A stretch of 64,000 nucleotides of DNA from Nocardia vaccinii NBRC 15922 (GCF_001613305.1 NZ_BDCC01000016.1:49078-113077), one strand, 5' to 3'; positions 8,943 through 18,443 are shown, numbered from the stretch's first letter. Made by a program: numbers and translations. Notes: generated by a model not told the origin, from the sequence alone.

Positions 8943-9552
8943 GGAACTCCTCGAGATAGGTGCACACGGCGCGCTCGTCGATGACTTGAGCGTATTTCGC
9001 GGCGAGGTCGAACAGGTTGCCGGCCTGGGTTTCCGGCGTCCGGTCGGCGACGGCGTCGCTGACGACCACGGGCAGATAACCGTGCTGAATCGCGTCGACA
9101 GCAGTGGCCCGCACGCACCCGCTGGTGCTCACACCGACGATGACGACCGTATCGGCGTCGAGATCGCTGAGAATCCGGTCCATTTCCGTCCCGAAGAACG
9201 CGCTCGCGAACTGTTTGACCAGAACCGGCTCGCCGTCGCGTGGTGCGACCTCGGGCATGAGTCGACCGAGTGGACCGTCGCCGAACAAGTGTCGCAACGC
9301 GGGTATCTTACGGACGAACAGTCCGCCGTCCGAGCCATCGGCTCGATAGGCCACTCGCGTGTGGATTATCGGAACCCGATGAGCGCGAGCAGTGGCGAGA
9401 ACAGTGGCTGCCGAGGTGAGACAGCTGTCCGAGGGCAGGTACAGCGGGCTGTCCGGGTCGAAGTACGCGCGCATCATGTCGATGGCGAGCACCACCGGAC
9501 GTGGCCCCGGCGTCAATGTCTCGCCGAAGCCTTCATCGAACGTCGTCGACAT
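8926..9552 (-). CDS. Isochorismatase-family cysteine hydrolase (208 aa)
   Basis: The catalytic triad of the family is visible: Asp25 in VVLAIDMM, Lys in PVLVKQFASAFFGT, and Cys in VGVSTSGCVRATAVDA. The overall form is closest to the N-carbamoylsarcosine amidase / maleamate amidase type. ATG 9552 was chosen because it lies just behind the upstream stop (TGA at 9555-9557); a longer reading would run into the previous gene. The neighbourhood (hydantoinase B remnant, HMG-CoA lyase) suggests ring-opening and amide hydrolysis of a nitrogen heterocycle or similar (inference). Confidence 0.9.
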   Translation of the reverse strand: MSTTFDEGFGETLTPGPRPVVLAIDMMRAYFDPDSPLYLPSDSCLTSAATVLATARAHRVPIIHTRVAYRADGSDGGLFVRKIPALRHLFGDGPLGRLMPEVAPRDGEPVLVKQFASAFFGTEMDRILSDLDADTVVIVGVSTSGCVRATAVDAIQHGYLPVVVSDAVADRTPETQAGNLFDLAAKYAQVIDERAVCTYLEEFHDAIH

Positions 9553-9554
9553 GT

Positions 9555-10790
9555 TCACCGCGCGACCGGTGGTGTGGGTGCGGGCAGTCCGGTCTCGGCC
9601 AAGCATCGGTCGAGAATGGTCGCAAGCGCCGGACCGGTGTTGAAGGTGGGCAGCGGGTGTGGGCGGTCTGCGCTGATCCGGTCTCGCAATTCAGCGGTCG
9701 CGGCGGCGTCCACCGCGCCGGTAGCGTCGCACACGACGCCGAAACGCTGCGCTCCCTCCGCGGTGACCAGACCCCGACGGACCTCGAGCCCGACGAGTTC
9801 GGGGTCACGGTCCAGTGGATCACCCCAGCCACCGCCGCCCCAGGTGACGAAGTGCAGCAGATCACCGGGGACGACCGGCACATCGTGGATCTTGCTCGGC
9901 AAGATCTCGGTGGTGCCGTCAGCACGTTCGATCCACTTGCGGCTGCGGGCGCCGGGGTCACCGCCGTTCACCCCCCACGGGTAGGTCAGCCAGCGGTCGT
10001 CATGGAGGGTGATCGTGCCCGGTTCGAGGAACCGGTAGGCCACATCCACCGCGTTTCCACCGCGATGCACCCCGGCGCCTCCAGTATCGGCGACCGTTTC
10101 CCAGCGCTCGATGCGCAGCGGATAGTAGGCCTCGAGGTACTCGCACGGAATGTTGACGAACGAAGGCCACAGCGAATGCCCGTCCGGGCCGTCACCGATG
10201 GGACGGCCGGGAATCCCGCCGAATCCGATGGAGTAGAGCTGGAACGGTTCGCCCTTACGGGGGCCCTCGGCGTAGGTGCCCGCGTACATGAAATGGGGCG
10301 ACGACGAGAAGCCGGCCGCGTTGAGCAGGTCCGGATTGGTTTGGCCGAGCAGGCCACCGAAGAGGTCGAACACCCGCCCGATGCCGTGGTTGCGAGCGTT
10401 GAGCGCGGCCGGATACTTCGGCTTCCAGAACGAATCGTCCGGAATTTCGACGTCGACGAGCGGATAGAACCCGTCGTTCCAGAGAATCTGCGGATCAGCG
10501 ACGGTGATCATGTAGATCCCGAAGAACATCCGGATCAGATTCTCGTTGATGTAGTAATTGATCGGCCCGGCCGCCTGCGGACTGCTGCCCCTGAAATCCA
10601 GCAGCACTCTCTCACCTGTCCGGGTGAGGCTCAGCTTCAGCTCGTACGGGCCGTAACCCAATCCGTCGTCATCGATGTAATCGGTGAACGACAGTGTCTG
10701 CCCATCGGCGAACACCGTCGTCAACAGGGTTTTCATGGCGCGATAGTTGCGGTCGAGTAATTGATCGAGTCCGCTGATGTAGGTCTGGAC
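9555..10790 (-). pseudogene. Hydantoinase B / oxoprolinase family, N-terminally truncated
   Basis: The frame matches the C-terminal two thirds of HyuB proteins. It includes NYYINENLIRMFFGIYM, NARNHGIGRVFDLFGGLLGQ, GFGGIPGRPIGDGPDG, the glycine-rich TWGGGGWGDPLDRDPELV and RRGLVTAEGAQRFGVV. HyuB is normally near 550-600 aa; about 410 codons remain. The first ~180 codons are missing, and so is the HyuA subunit gene. Near 10790 the sequence passes abruptly into a PAP2 phosphatase gene. A frame from ATG 10736 could still be translated but would lack the N-terminal domain. It was once co-transcribed with the two genes downstream. Confidence 0.75.
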
Positions 10791-11329
10791 AGGAGCGTGA
10801 GCAATCCGCGCAGCGGGCTTCGCGCCAGAACGTATCCGGCCAGGCTGATCACGGCTCCGAGCGCGAGCCCCGCGAGGACGTCTTGCGGATAGTGCGCGGC
10901 GATGTACACGCGGGCGAATGCCATCACCACTGCAGTCAACGCTGCGAGCGCGCCCAGGCGCCGGTGTACCAGCCACAGCCCGGCGGTGACCGCACCAGCC
11001 ATGACCGTGTGGTCGCTGGGGAACCCGGCGTCGGTGTTGCAGTGCAGCACGACAATGTCGTGCAGGGCGTTGCACGGGCGGGTCTCGCCGACGGCGGCGG
11101 CGATCGGCTGGTTGACCGCCAAGGCGACGAGCATGCCCAGCGGCGCCCAGATCGCCGCGACCATCCGCGCCGGGTTCGTCTCGCCGCGGGCTATCCACCA
11201 TCCGGCCAGCAGCAGCACCGCGAACAGCACGACTCCGTAGGCGGCGTACCCGGACACGATCGGGTGCAGCCACGGGGTATCGCGGGCGAAGTCGTTGATG
11301 TCGTAGAAGATTCGCGTGTCCAGTTTCAT
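10733..11329 (-). CDS. PAP2-family membrane phosphatase (198 aa, C-terminus altered)
   Basis: This is an integral-membrane acid phosphatase of the PAP2 superfamily, acting on lipid phosphates such as undecaprenyl or phosphatidyl substrates. Its motifs are AVGETRP (C1, RP kept), FPSDHTVM (C2, PSDH) and ARVYIAAHYPQDVLAG (C3 with His and Asp). Five or six spans are visible. ATG 11329 has GAAGGA upstream. The last ~18 residues come from hydantoinase B DNA read out of frame, so the native C-terminus was lost at the junction near 10790. The core motifs are intact, so it may still work. It follows the chrB-like fragment in the same direction. Confidence 0.8.
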   Translation of the reverse strand: MKLDTRIFYDINDFARDTPWLHPIVSGYAAYGVVLFAVLLLAGWWIARGETNPARMVAAIWAPLGMLVALAVNQPIAAAVGETRPCNALHDIVVLHCNTDAGFPSDHTVMAGAVTAGLWLVHRRLGALAALTAVVMAFARVYIAAHYPQDVLAGLALGAVISLAGYVLARSPLRGLLTLLSRPTSADSINYSTATIAP

Positions 11330-11355
11330 CGGTGATCCTTCGTGCATGGTGGGGG

Positions 11356-11769
11356 TCACATCTGGTGCAGGGCGTGGAAGACCCGCTCGGTGTAGTCGGC
11401 CAGCCGGTCGGCGCAGTGCTCGAGCTGCCCGGCGGCCTCGGCGGCGGCAGGAGCGCCGAACACGTCGCGGGCTTTGATGTCGCGGTACCAGCGGCGTAGC
11501 CGTTCCAGGCTCTGCTCCTCTTCTTCGAGTTCGGCCATGGTGAACTTGGCTTTGCCGATCTCCTTGTCGATCTCGGCGTCGAACCCGGCGCAGTCGGCCA
11601 GGAACTCTGCCCATTCCTCGGCGCGTTCGGCGGTGAACAGCGCCTCGAGCCGGGCCGAGTCGGGTTCCTCACGCCCCACGGCGTCGAGCATGAGCACCTC
11701 GCCCTCGCCGCGTCGCGCCAACTCGATCGCCCGCGTGACGCCATCGGCGAACACCGGCACGTCCGGCAC
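11356..11769 (-). pseudogene. ChrB-type protein, N-terminally truncated
   Basis: The 137-codon frame matches the N-terminal domain family of ChrB, the chromate-responsive protein. It has VPVFADGVTRAIELARRGEG, KAKFTMAELEEEEQSLERL and RRWYRDIKARDVFGAP. The normal beginning (about 45 residues before the CVFPD-like segment, seen here as VPVFAD) is missing. The frame starts abruptly beside an unrelated plus-strand fragment at about 11765. It lies 26 bp upstream of the PAP2 gene, so both belong to one transplanted segment. Activity is doubtful. Confidence 0.6.
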
Positions 11770-12055
11770 CCTCTACAGCAAGGAACTGCTCGAGGGCATG
11801 CCCGCCGACGTCACCCAGCCCTCGGATGTCCTGCCGCAGTCGCGAACCTTGCTGAGCCGGGACCAGTTCGCAAGCTACCGCACCGCCCTGACCCGGATGT
11901 CTGGCGGCGAACAGTTGCCGGAACCGGCTCTGTCGCAGGACAATTCGGTCGCCGACTTTCATGTGACATTGAAATCGGCGCCCGAATCCGACGCCGCGAT
12001 CGCCATGGTGCGTGGGCCACTGCGCGCCGCGGCGCATGCCGCGGCGACGGTGTAG
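11765..12055 (+). pseudogene. C-terminal fragment of an unrecognised protein
   Basis: A plus-strand frame of about 96 codons reads TLYSKELLEGMPADVTQPSD, then LLSRDQFASYRTALTRMSGG, and ends in a normal stop. Codon use is typical for this genome. It has no start of its own and begins exactly where the truncated ChrB-like frame ends. It looks like the tail of a longer gene cut by the rearrangement. I do not recognise the family. Confidence 0.4.
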
Positions 12056-12341
12056 GTGGTGATCTTCCCCCCGGAGGTGCGAACGAAGCTTCACCTCCCC
12101 TGCCTCTTTACCGAGTCCCGGCATTGCGGATCACCGATTTCGATTTCTAATATTTAGATGCGCATATATAGGTACCGAGGTAGTTCAGACCTTACGACAT
12201 TGGCTCACCGAGAGCGACATAGCTGCTCTCCCAGACACCCATCTGTCTGCAGAAGCACCGCGCCCGCGGCCTCGGGAGCCGCACGGCCCACCGGTCGGCG
12301 AGGCGCGCACCATGCGGCGTGTTCATCGGCGCGGAGGACGA
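12056..12341. other. AT-richer spacer without genes
   Basis: It contains an unusually AT-rich patch (about 12135-12180) for this genome. I see no gene here; it probably marks a recombination boundary. Confidence 0.3.
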
Positions 12342-13310
12342 TCAGGGGACCAGCACGATCTTCCCATTCGTGCGCCTTTCAGCGACCTGCTGGTAGGCCT
12401 TGCGAACGTCGGTGAGCCGGTAGGTGGCGGCGATGGGGATTTCGAGTTCGCCCGCCGCCACGAGATCGACCAAGCGCTGGAGTCCGGTGGCACCACCTGC
12501 GTCGTTGGTGCCGGCGATACTCGCCCGGCCGTCTATACCGGCCTCGAAGTTGACGACGGTATTGATACGCTGTGGGGAAACGCCCAGTTCGTGCGCGAGA
12601 TCGACGTACTCGGCGCCGAAGGTGTCGATGAAACCGTCGACCCGGTTGCCGGCGGCCGCGAGAATCCGGGCCGCCTGGCCGTCACCGTAGGTCACGGGTA
12701 CGATGCCGTGGTCTCGCATCCAGGCGTGATTGGCCTCACGAGTCAGCCCGATGACCGTGGCACCGCGTCGGCGAGCGAGTTGGACCGCCACGACCCCGAC
12801 CGCGCCGGCGGCACCGGACACCACTACCGTCTCACCGCGCTCCGGGGAGACCGTCTCGACGCTGGCGAGCGCCGCCATCGGCGCGACGCACATCGAGCCG
12901 GCGACTTCCCAGCTCATGGCGGCAGGCTTGGCGACCAGGTCGTCCGCGGCCACGGCAACGAGTTCGGCCTGGGCGGTTCGCTCGGCAGACCAGCCGAGCA
13001 CTTGATCGCCGACGCGCCAGCGCTCGACCCCCTCACCCACGGCGACGACCTCACCGGCCAAGTCCGAACCCTGCCCAGCGGGGAACGTTCACGACGATTG
13101 GGGCACGTCCGTGTCCCGTCCGGACAATCGCGCCCGCAACGCCCACGCCTGCTCGGCAAGACCTTCCCGTACGTAAACGTCTCCGGGGTTGGCCGCAGCC
13201 GCACGGATCTCGACCACCACTTGGCCGGATTTCACCACCGGGGCGTCGACCGCGGGCACGTCGAGCACATCGACGTCACCGTAGTGGTCGAAGCGAACTG
13301 CTTTCATCAT
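12342..13310 (-). pseudogene. MDR-family NADPH:quinone reductase with one in-frame stop
   Basis: The complete 322-codon frame encodes a medium-chain dehydrogenase/reductase of the quinone reductase type: MMKAVRFDHYGDVDVLDVPA, ANPGDVYVREG, GQGSDLAGEV, the nucleotide loop VSGAAGAVGVVAVQLARRRG and C-terminal RTNGKIVLVP. A single in-frame TGA at 13089-13091 interrupts it after residue 73, where family members usually read Arg (CGA). Everything else is intact, including the strong RBS AAGGAG before ATG 13310. A recent nonsense mutation, or a sequencing error, explains this. It diverges from a MarR gene with two clear operators between them, so it was presumably a MarR-controlled stress reductase. 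Confidence 0.85.
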
Positions 13311-13350
13311 CGATCTCCTTGGTCAGGGCGGTAGATTGTCCACCACATTA

Positions 13351-13381
13351 AACATGTCTCATGTTGATACATGACTCATGT
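13351..13381. promoter_or_regulatory. Two tandem MarR-type operators
   Basis: AACATGTCTCATGTT (13351-13365, perfect palindrome around TCT) and ACATGACTCATGT (13369-13381, perfect around ACT) lie side by side with centres 17 bp apart. They sit between the divergent reductase and MarR genes. They share the half-site ACATG-N3-CATGT. Confidence 0.7.
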
Positions 13382-13417
13382 TAATCATGGGAGACGCTTA
13401 TTCGCTAGACTTATTTC

Positions 13418-13969
13418 GTGACCTGGGAGACGGACATCGGCGACACGAACCCCACATCGGGCATCCCCGACAGCCTCGGGTTCCAGCGCGCGACATGGTG
13501 GCTGCTCGGCGGCGCCGGCAAATTCACGCTGCGGCGGTGGACCGACGAACTAGCCGAGCTCGAGCTGACACCCAGTCAATACAAGCTCCTGTCGGCCCTC
13601 GACGAGACCGGTCCGCTCGGCCAGCAGCGGCTGGCCGAACTGGTCGGCATCGACCCCCGCAACGCCGTTCCGATCATCGAAACCTCGGTCGAACGGGGAC
13701 TGCTGACCCGCAGCGTCGACCCCACCGACCGGCGTCGGCGAGTGCTCGAACTCTCCCCCACGGGCCTCCGAGTCGCCGCGAAACTACGAACTCTGAACGC
13801 ACAGCTCGAAGAACAGCTCCTGGAGCCGCTCTCCCCGGCCGACCGCACCGCCCTGCGGCGCATACTGCAAACCTTGATCGGCGCAGCCGATCCCCAGCCC
13901 AGCGCCATCGATCCGCCCGCTGACCACGCCCCTGCGGACAGCGTTCAACGGTCGGCACCACGCCGCTGA
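13418..13969 (+). CDS. MarR-family transcriptional regulator (183 aa)
   Basis: This is a winged-helix repressor of the MarR type. The winged helix spans about residues 45-115: LELTPSQYKLLSALDETG, QQRLAELVGIDPRNAVPIIE (recognition helix) and the wing RSVDPTDRRRRVLELSP. The C-terminus is a Pro/Ala-rich tail. Start is GTG 13418. The gene diverges from the broken reductase, and the twin palindromes at 13351-13381 lie in front of both genes, implying autoregulation together with control of the reductase. Confidence 0.9.
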   Translation: MTWETDIGDTNPTSGIPDSLGFQRATWWLLGGAGKFTLRRWTDELAELELTPSQYKLLSALDETGPLGQQRLAELVGIDPRNAVPIIETSVERGLLTRSVDPTDRRRRVLELSPTGLRVAAKLRTLNAQLEEQLLEPLSPADRTALRRILQTLIGAADPQPSAIDPPADHAPADSVQRSAPRR

Positions 13970-14058
13970 GTGCGGTGAGGACGGTCCGAAAGGGACTGTG
14001 GATTCAACGGTGGTTCCGGCCTGATTCGCTGAACGAAGTTCAGCGGGAAGGTGCCACC

Positions 14059-14823
14059 ATGACGACACTTGATCCGGTGACGCGGAGAAGAGGCGGGTCG
14101 AGGCTTCGGCCGAGGAGTTGGCCGCTGCGGAGCTGGCCCGGCTGGCCAAGGAACAAGGGCTGTCGCTGATGGGCCGGGCGGGCTGCTCGAACAGTTCACC
14201 AAGACGGTCCTGGAGACCGCGTTGAACGAGGAGATGACCGATCACCTCGGCTTCGACAAGCACCAGGCACCCGAAGATCGACCAAGCGCGAACGTGCGCA
14301 ACGGGACTCGTCGCAAGACGGTGCTGACCGAGTCGAGCGGGCATGTGCAGATCGACGTGCCCCGCGACCGGGAAGGGTCGTTCGAGCCCCGGATCGTCAA
14401 GAAGCGCCAGCGCCGCCTGACCGGTGTGGATGAGATCGTGCTGTCGTTGTATGCCAAAGGCCTGCGTGAATGACGTGTTTTTCCTGGTCTGTGACGGTCT
14501 GAAAGGGTTGCCCGACGCGGTCGGCAACGTGCGGCCGCTGGCCACGGTGCAGACGTGCATCATCCATTTGATCCGCAACACGTTCCGGCTCGTGTCCCGC
14601 CAACATTGGGACGCGATCAAACGAGACGTGAAACCGATCTACAACGCAGTCAACGCGGAGGCCGCCAGTGCCGCACTGGACGAGCTGACCGAGCGTTGAG
14701 GGTCGAAATACGTTGCAGTCGTGCGGCTTTGGAACAACGTATGGGAGGAGTTCATCCCCTTCCTCGATTACGACGTGGAGATCCGACGCGTCATCTGCTC
14801 CACGAATGCGATCGAGTCCTGGA
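14059..14823 (+). pseudogene. IS256-family transposase remnant
   Basis: Pieces of the mutator-type transposase occur in three frames: FTKTVLETALNEEMTDHLG, the RNGTRRKTVLTESSGHVQID block, VDEIVLSLYAKGL, then directly NDVFFLVCDGLKGLPDAVG. The section carrying the first catalytic Asp region is deleted. After a stop near 14698 come WNNVWEEFIPFLDYDVEIRR and STNAIES. It ends abruptly at about 14823, where it abuts a fragment of another gene. Dead element. Confidence 0.8.
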
Positions 14824-14824
14824 T

Positions 14825-15036
14825 ACGAGTAGGTGTTTGGGGTTGTCGAGGATTTGCACCTGCGAGTGCGAGCGGGTGAATTCATCGATGCGGATCGAGA
14901 CTGTCCCGTCACTGACATCGGTTTTCGCCTCGGGCTCGGTATAGGTCCATGTCCGGGTCTCGTCGATTGGGACTTGCAGGAACTGCCATCGGCCATCACG
15001 CAGGGTGGGGCCGGACAGGTCGTCGTACAGCGTCAT
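14825..15036 (-). pseudogene. Truncated gene, resembles DUF6081-like proteins
   Basis: From ATG 15036 the frame reads MTLYDDLSGPTLRDGRWQFL, then WTYTEPEAKTDVSDGTVSIR and FTRSHSQVQILDNPKHLLVS, and is cut at the IS256 remnant. The pattern (YDD…W, then a beta-rich body with DNPKH) resembles actinobacterial DUF6081-type proteins of about 230 aa. Only ~70 codons remain. Its product, if made, would end in unrelated residues. Confidence 0.45.
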
Positions 15037-15076
15037 TCGGAATTCGTCTTTCGGGCTGGTGGATTCGTGGCGGTCG

Positions 15077-15973
15077 CTACGTTTTGGGCCGGCCGCGCAG
15101 CAGAGGGGTCACCGAATTGGATTCTGCGGGTTTGCGGCCGACTCCGCCGAGCAGTAGGCGTTTTTCGGTGCAACGGGGTTCCAGGGCCGGGCCCATGGGC
15201 CACCAGTCATCGAGTTCGACCAGACCCGGCTCGATGAGTTCGAGGTCTCCGAACAAGGCGGTGATCTCGCTACGAGTCCGATACCACCCCGAGCCCAGGC
15301 CCGCTTCGACGAAGCGCTCTTGGAGTTTGATGGCCATGTCGTGGGCCTTGGATCCGTCAGCGGGATCCCAGAAGTGGGTGATCGCCACGTAGGAGCCGGG
15401 CGGGATCGCCTCGATGTAGTGCCGCATTATGCCGACGGGGTCGAGGGCGTCGTCGACGTGGTGCAGGATGCCGCACAGGATCAGCGCGACCGGCTGCGTG
15501 AGGTCGAGATGCGCGACGACCTCGGGGTGTGTGAGCAGGGTATCGGGCTCGGTCAGGTCGGCGGGTACGAAATGGGTGTACTCGTTCTTTTCGAGCAGAA
15601 CGCGGCCATGCACGTTGCAGACAGGATCGTTGTCGACGTAGACCACGGTCGCGGTGGGGTTCTGCTGCTGCGCGATCTCATGAGTGTTTCCGACGGCCGG
15701 CAGACCCGCGCCGATGTCGAGGAACTGGTCGATGCCGATCGGCCCGGACAGGTAGCGGACCACGCGGTGCAGCCACTGCCGGTTCATTCGCGCGACTTCG
15801 CTTTGGCGCGGGGCGATTTCGGCAACCTTGTCACGCACCGAACGGTCGACACCGTAGTTGTCCTTGCCGCCGAGAGTCGCGTCGTAGACGCGGGCGATAC
15901 TCGCTCGTGTGGTGTCCACACCGACCGGTACTCGGACCCCGGTCACTGGGGTGGGTTCGGACACGTCCGGCAT
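15077..15973 (-). CDS. SAM-dependent methyltransferase, TTRASIARVYD family (298 aa)
   Basis: It belongs to the large actinobacterial family of putative SAM-dependent methyltransferases that are highly expanded in Streptomyces and Nocardia. Hallmarks: TTRASIARVYDATLGGKDNY at the N-terminus, SAM-binding FLDIGAGLPAVGNTHEIAQ, acidic loop VYVDNDPVCNVHGR, LCGILHHVDD, and the C-terminal GWYRTRSEITALFGDLELIE. AGAGAGG lies six bases before ATG 15973. Substrates of this family are not known. The gene appears intact despite remnants on both sides. Confidence 0.9.
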   Translation of the reverse strand: MPDVSEPTPVTGVRVPVGVDTTRASIARVYDATLGGKDNYGVDRSVRDKVAEIAPRQSEVARMNRQWLHRVVRYLSGPIGIDQFLDIGAGLPAVGNTHEIAQQQNPTATVVYVDNDPVCNVHGRVLLEKNEYTHFVPADLTEPDTLLTHPEVVAHLDLTQPVALILCGILHHVDDALDPVGIMRHYIEAIPPGSYVAITHFWDPADGSKAHDMAIKLQERFVEAGLGSGWYRTRSEITALFGDLELIEPGLVELDDWWPMGPALEPRCTEKRLLLGGVGRKPAESNSVTPLLRGRPKT

Positions 15974-16383
15974 GAAACCCTCTCTGCACGGCGGTGATAC
16001 AGCTCATCAGCCTAGAACCGCGGGGGGCGTAAGGTAACGCGATCGACCATGGTCGCCACATACCAATGTCGTTACGGCGGCTGGAGAAACCCCGCGGGAA
16101 CGACCTCGGCATCGACATTCGGATTCGACCGCAGACAATCCAGGTCCGGCCGCCGGACTCGACGACAAGGTCAGCCGGTAAGGATTACCGTCCAACGCAA
16201 CGAAAGCGCGTTGGAACTCCAGTTGATGTCGTTCTTCGACGTCGCCAGATCGACGGTCCCGGGAGGTCGGGGCGATCAGATTTCCTCGATCATCTGGCCA
16301 GGTCTCCAGTTTGGCTGAGGTGGTGCGCGCCGACGAGGCGCATTCTGTCCAGCCCGGGACCGCTGGTTGGGGAAGTTCGGCGC
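15974..16383. other. No intact gene
   Basis: I find no recognisable protein pattern on either strand. The right part leads into the IS21 relic and may be the tail of a lost IstA gene. Confidence 0.3.
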
Positions 16384-16675
16384 GTGAGTTCCCCGAAAGC
16401 CCCTGCGCTGCCCGAAGAGCTGGACAAGATCTGCCGCCGGATGCGGTTGCCCTATCTGCCCAAAGCCGCGCCCGACGTGATCGCCACCGCCCACCGCCCG
16501 AGCCCAACGCTGGGACCCCGCCGGAGTGCTGCGAGTGCTGCTGGCCGTGGAAGTCTCAGGCCGCGATTCGGCGACCCGGCGCATGCGGTGCAAGACCGCG
16601 AATTTCCCGACCAGCAAGACGTTCTCGTCCTGGCTGCCGGAAGAATCGACGATCCCCGAAGCCAAGTTCCTAATG
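16384..16675 (+). pseudogene. IS21-family IstB helper ATPase, N-terminal remnant
   Basis: GTG 16384 opens SSPKAPALPEELDKICRRM and RLPYLPKAAPDVIATA, the IstB N-terminus. The frame then shifts near 16497, with LRVLLAVEVSGRDSATRRM and NFPTSKTFSSWLPEESTIPE following. The Walker A of IstB, expected just after, is gone. The IstA transposase is also missing. Confidence 0.65.
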
Positions 16676-16946
16676 ACCGTTGACAGCCGCCAGATCACCG
16701 ATGGACGGCCGATCCATCGCTGGCAATCGGCTTCAGCCACCAACTGCCCGAAAGAAGCATCCGGTCAGGCCGTTTCAATGTCCACAGCGCCCCGCCCTCC
16801 AAGCGCTGTGACGCATCAGAATTGACCCACCCCAAAATTTCGGCGTGACCGCATGTGATCTTCCGCGACCCTCCTGCGCTGCTGTCGCCGCATAACCACA
16901 GGTAGGGAGGTGTTAGGTACTACCGGTGATCGGCTGTGAACACGGC

Positions 16947-16980
16947 GAACCCCCGAACCTTGACAGCGGTTCGGGGGTTC
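16947..16980. terminator. Strong hairpin, terminator-like
   Basis: A perfect 13-bp stem, GAACCCCCGAACC (16947-16959) and GGTTCGGGGGTTC (16968-16980), with an 8-base loop. No long T-run follows; it is symmetric and may act on both strands. Confidence 0.6.
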
Positions 16981-17008
16981 AAGTTCCTGACCTGCGCCTA
17001 ATGCGACT

Positions 17009-17251
17009 TTGACCGCCACACTCGCACTGGAAAACCTCACCGCCACAATCCTTGCGACACCCATCGGCGTCGCCGCCGGGGCAGCAGTCGCCGCGACGTT
17101 CCTACGGTCGTTCAACAGCGACATGTTCACCCTGCACCTCTCACTCGGCGTCCTGACACCCACACTCGCCGTGATCGCGGTGGTAGCCGCGGCGTGCGCG
17201 AACGCGCCCTGTGAACACCACCCCGGCCCTCTTCCGGGGTTACAGCCATGA
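17009..17251 (+). pseudogene. FtsX-like ABC permease, C-terminal remnant
   Basis: The frame reads LALENLTATILATPIGVAAG, AAVAATFLRSFNSDMFTLHL and VLTPTLAVIAVVAAACA, like the last two spans of an FtsX/MacB-type permease. The rest of the permease and its ATPase are absent, and the tail runs out of register after CANAP. Similarity judged by eye. Confidence 0.4.
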
Positions 17252-17373
17252 CCAACACATCCGATTTCCGAGCACCGGCATCACCTCCACCGGCAGCATC
17301 ACCGTTCGGTGACCGATGATCAACCCGCCACCCCTGGGTGCGGGTTACAGCATCAACCTTCTCAGACGTGGCA

Positions 17374-17870
17374 CTAGTTGTTGCCGAGCAGGGCGTCGTC
17401 GGCGCGCTCGGCCGCTTCGGCGATGCGTTTGATCGCTTCCAGCGTCGCGCGAATGCCGTCGTGCGCGGTTCGGGTAGCCCCGTCGATCCGGGCCGGAGCA
17501 GCATCGCCGAAGACAGCGACGAAGTACTCCTGTCCTGCGGTGGTGAACGTCCAGCTCTCGGTCAGTCTTGTCCGCGCGCCCAGGGGCTCGATGCGGTAGC
17601 CCCAGCGAACGAATCCCTTCCCCACCTCCCAAGCGAACGCACGGCCCGCTTCGGCTGCGGTGACAGTCGAGGTGGTCTCCCAGGTACGTTCGGATGTCTC
17701 GTTACGGCCGGTGAACCGTGCACCGACATGCGGTCCGCCACCCTCATCCCACCAGCATCGCTTGCACACCGGTGACCACTCACCAGTTCTGGCGACGTCG
17801 GAGACGAGATCGCATCCGGACTCGCCGCGATCTCGATCGACTCCTGATGGACACGTGGTTCCAAATCCAT
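17374..17870 (-). pseudogene. SRPBCC-family protein, frameshifted
   Basis: From ATG 17870 the N-terminus MDLEPRVHQESIEIAASPDA is normal for the family. The body, DLVSDVARTGEWSPVCKRCW then WDEGG and VRWGYRIEPLGARTRLTESW, continues in another frame. A small deletion near 17815 separates them. The fold is the START-like helix-grip used for lipid or polyketide binding. The C-terminus ends normally (RADDALLGNN). Only a frame correction would restore it. Confidence 0.7.
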
Positions 17871-17944
17871 GGCCCCGATCCTGATCACTGTCACGGCGTG
17901 GGGCAACTCGCGGCCCGACGAGCTTCATCCGACGGCTATCCCGC

Positions 17945-18260
17945 CGCAGTCCGACCCTGCACCACGAAGACCCGTTCTTTGCGGCGAATGTCATCGGGTG
18001 AGAGTCCCATGATCTCCCCCATCCGCAGCAGCACCGAGAGGGATGACGATTTTGTTGCGGTCGGGCAGTGCTGTCCAGATGGCGTTCATGCGGTCCTCGG
18101 TCCACGGGATGATCTTCCGGCTGATGCCTCGGGGACGTTGCCTCCCCCACCCGAGCAAGCCAATCGGGCGGTTCACTGGTACACGAGCATCATGGGTAGG
18201 CCGCGCGAGCCTCTTCATCAACTCCTCAGCCGACACTGAGGACCGGCGGTCCCGAGCCGA
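17945..18260 (-). pseudogene. Tyrosine recombinase (integrase) remnant, central part
   Basis: On the minus strand, RGISRKIIPWTEDRMNAIWT then ALPDRNKIVIPLGA passes, after a one-base shift near 18030, into LRMGEIMGLSPDDIRRKERV and FVVQGRT. The Arg of RMGEIMGLSPDDI is the first catalytic residue of phage-type integrases. Neither the N-terminal domain nor the H-x-x-R and Tyr boxes are here. A separate C-terminal piece lies at 19285. Confidence 0.6.
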
Positions 18261-18443
18261 CACCACGGCGCGAACCCTGTCATTGGCCAGGACAGAGCAG
18301 CGCGCCGAATGCAGACCTCCACTTCCACAACACATGTGTGCTGCGCTCTTGACCACTATCGATCGGAGCTGGACACCGTGCTCGAATCACCTATGGTCAC
18401 AGCCTGATTCAACCTGGCCGGCTGCGCTGGTCGGCAGTGAACG

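Noticed and set aside
8200..9984. 594-codon plus-strand frame
   Set aside because: Antisense to HMG-CoA lyase, isochorismatase and hydantoinase B, all of which carry catalytic motifs.
13089..13091. TGA as selenocysteine codon
   Set aside because: The family has Arg here and no selenoprotein function. No SECIS-like structure was noticed and no selenocysteine genes are in the window.
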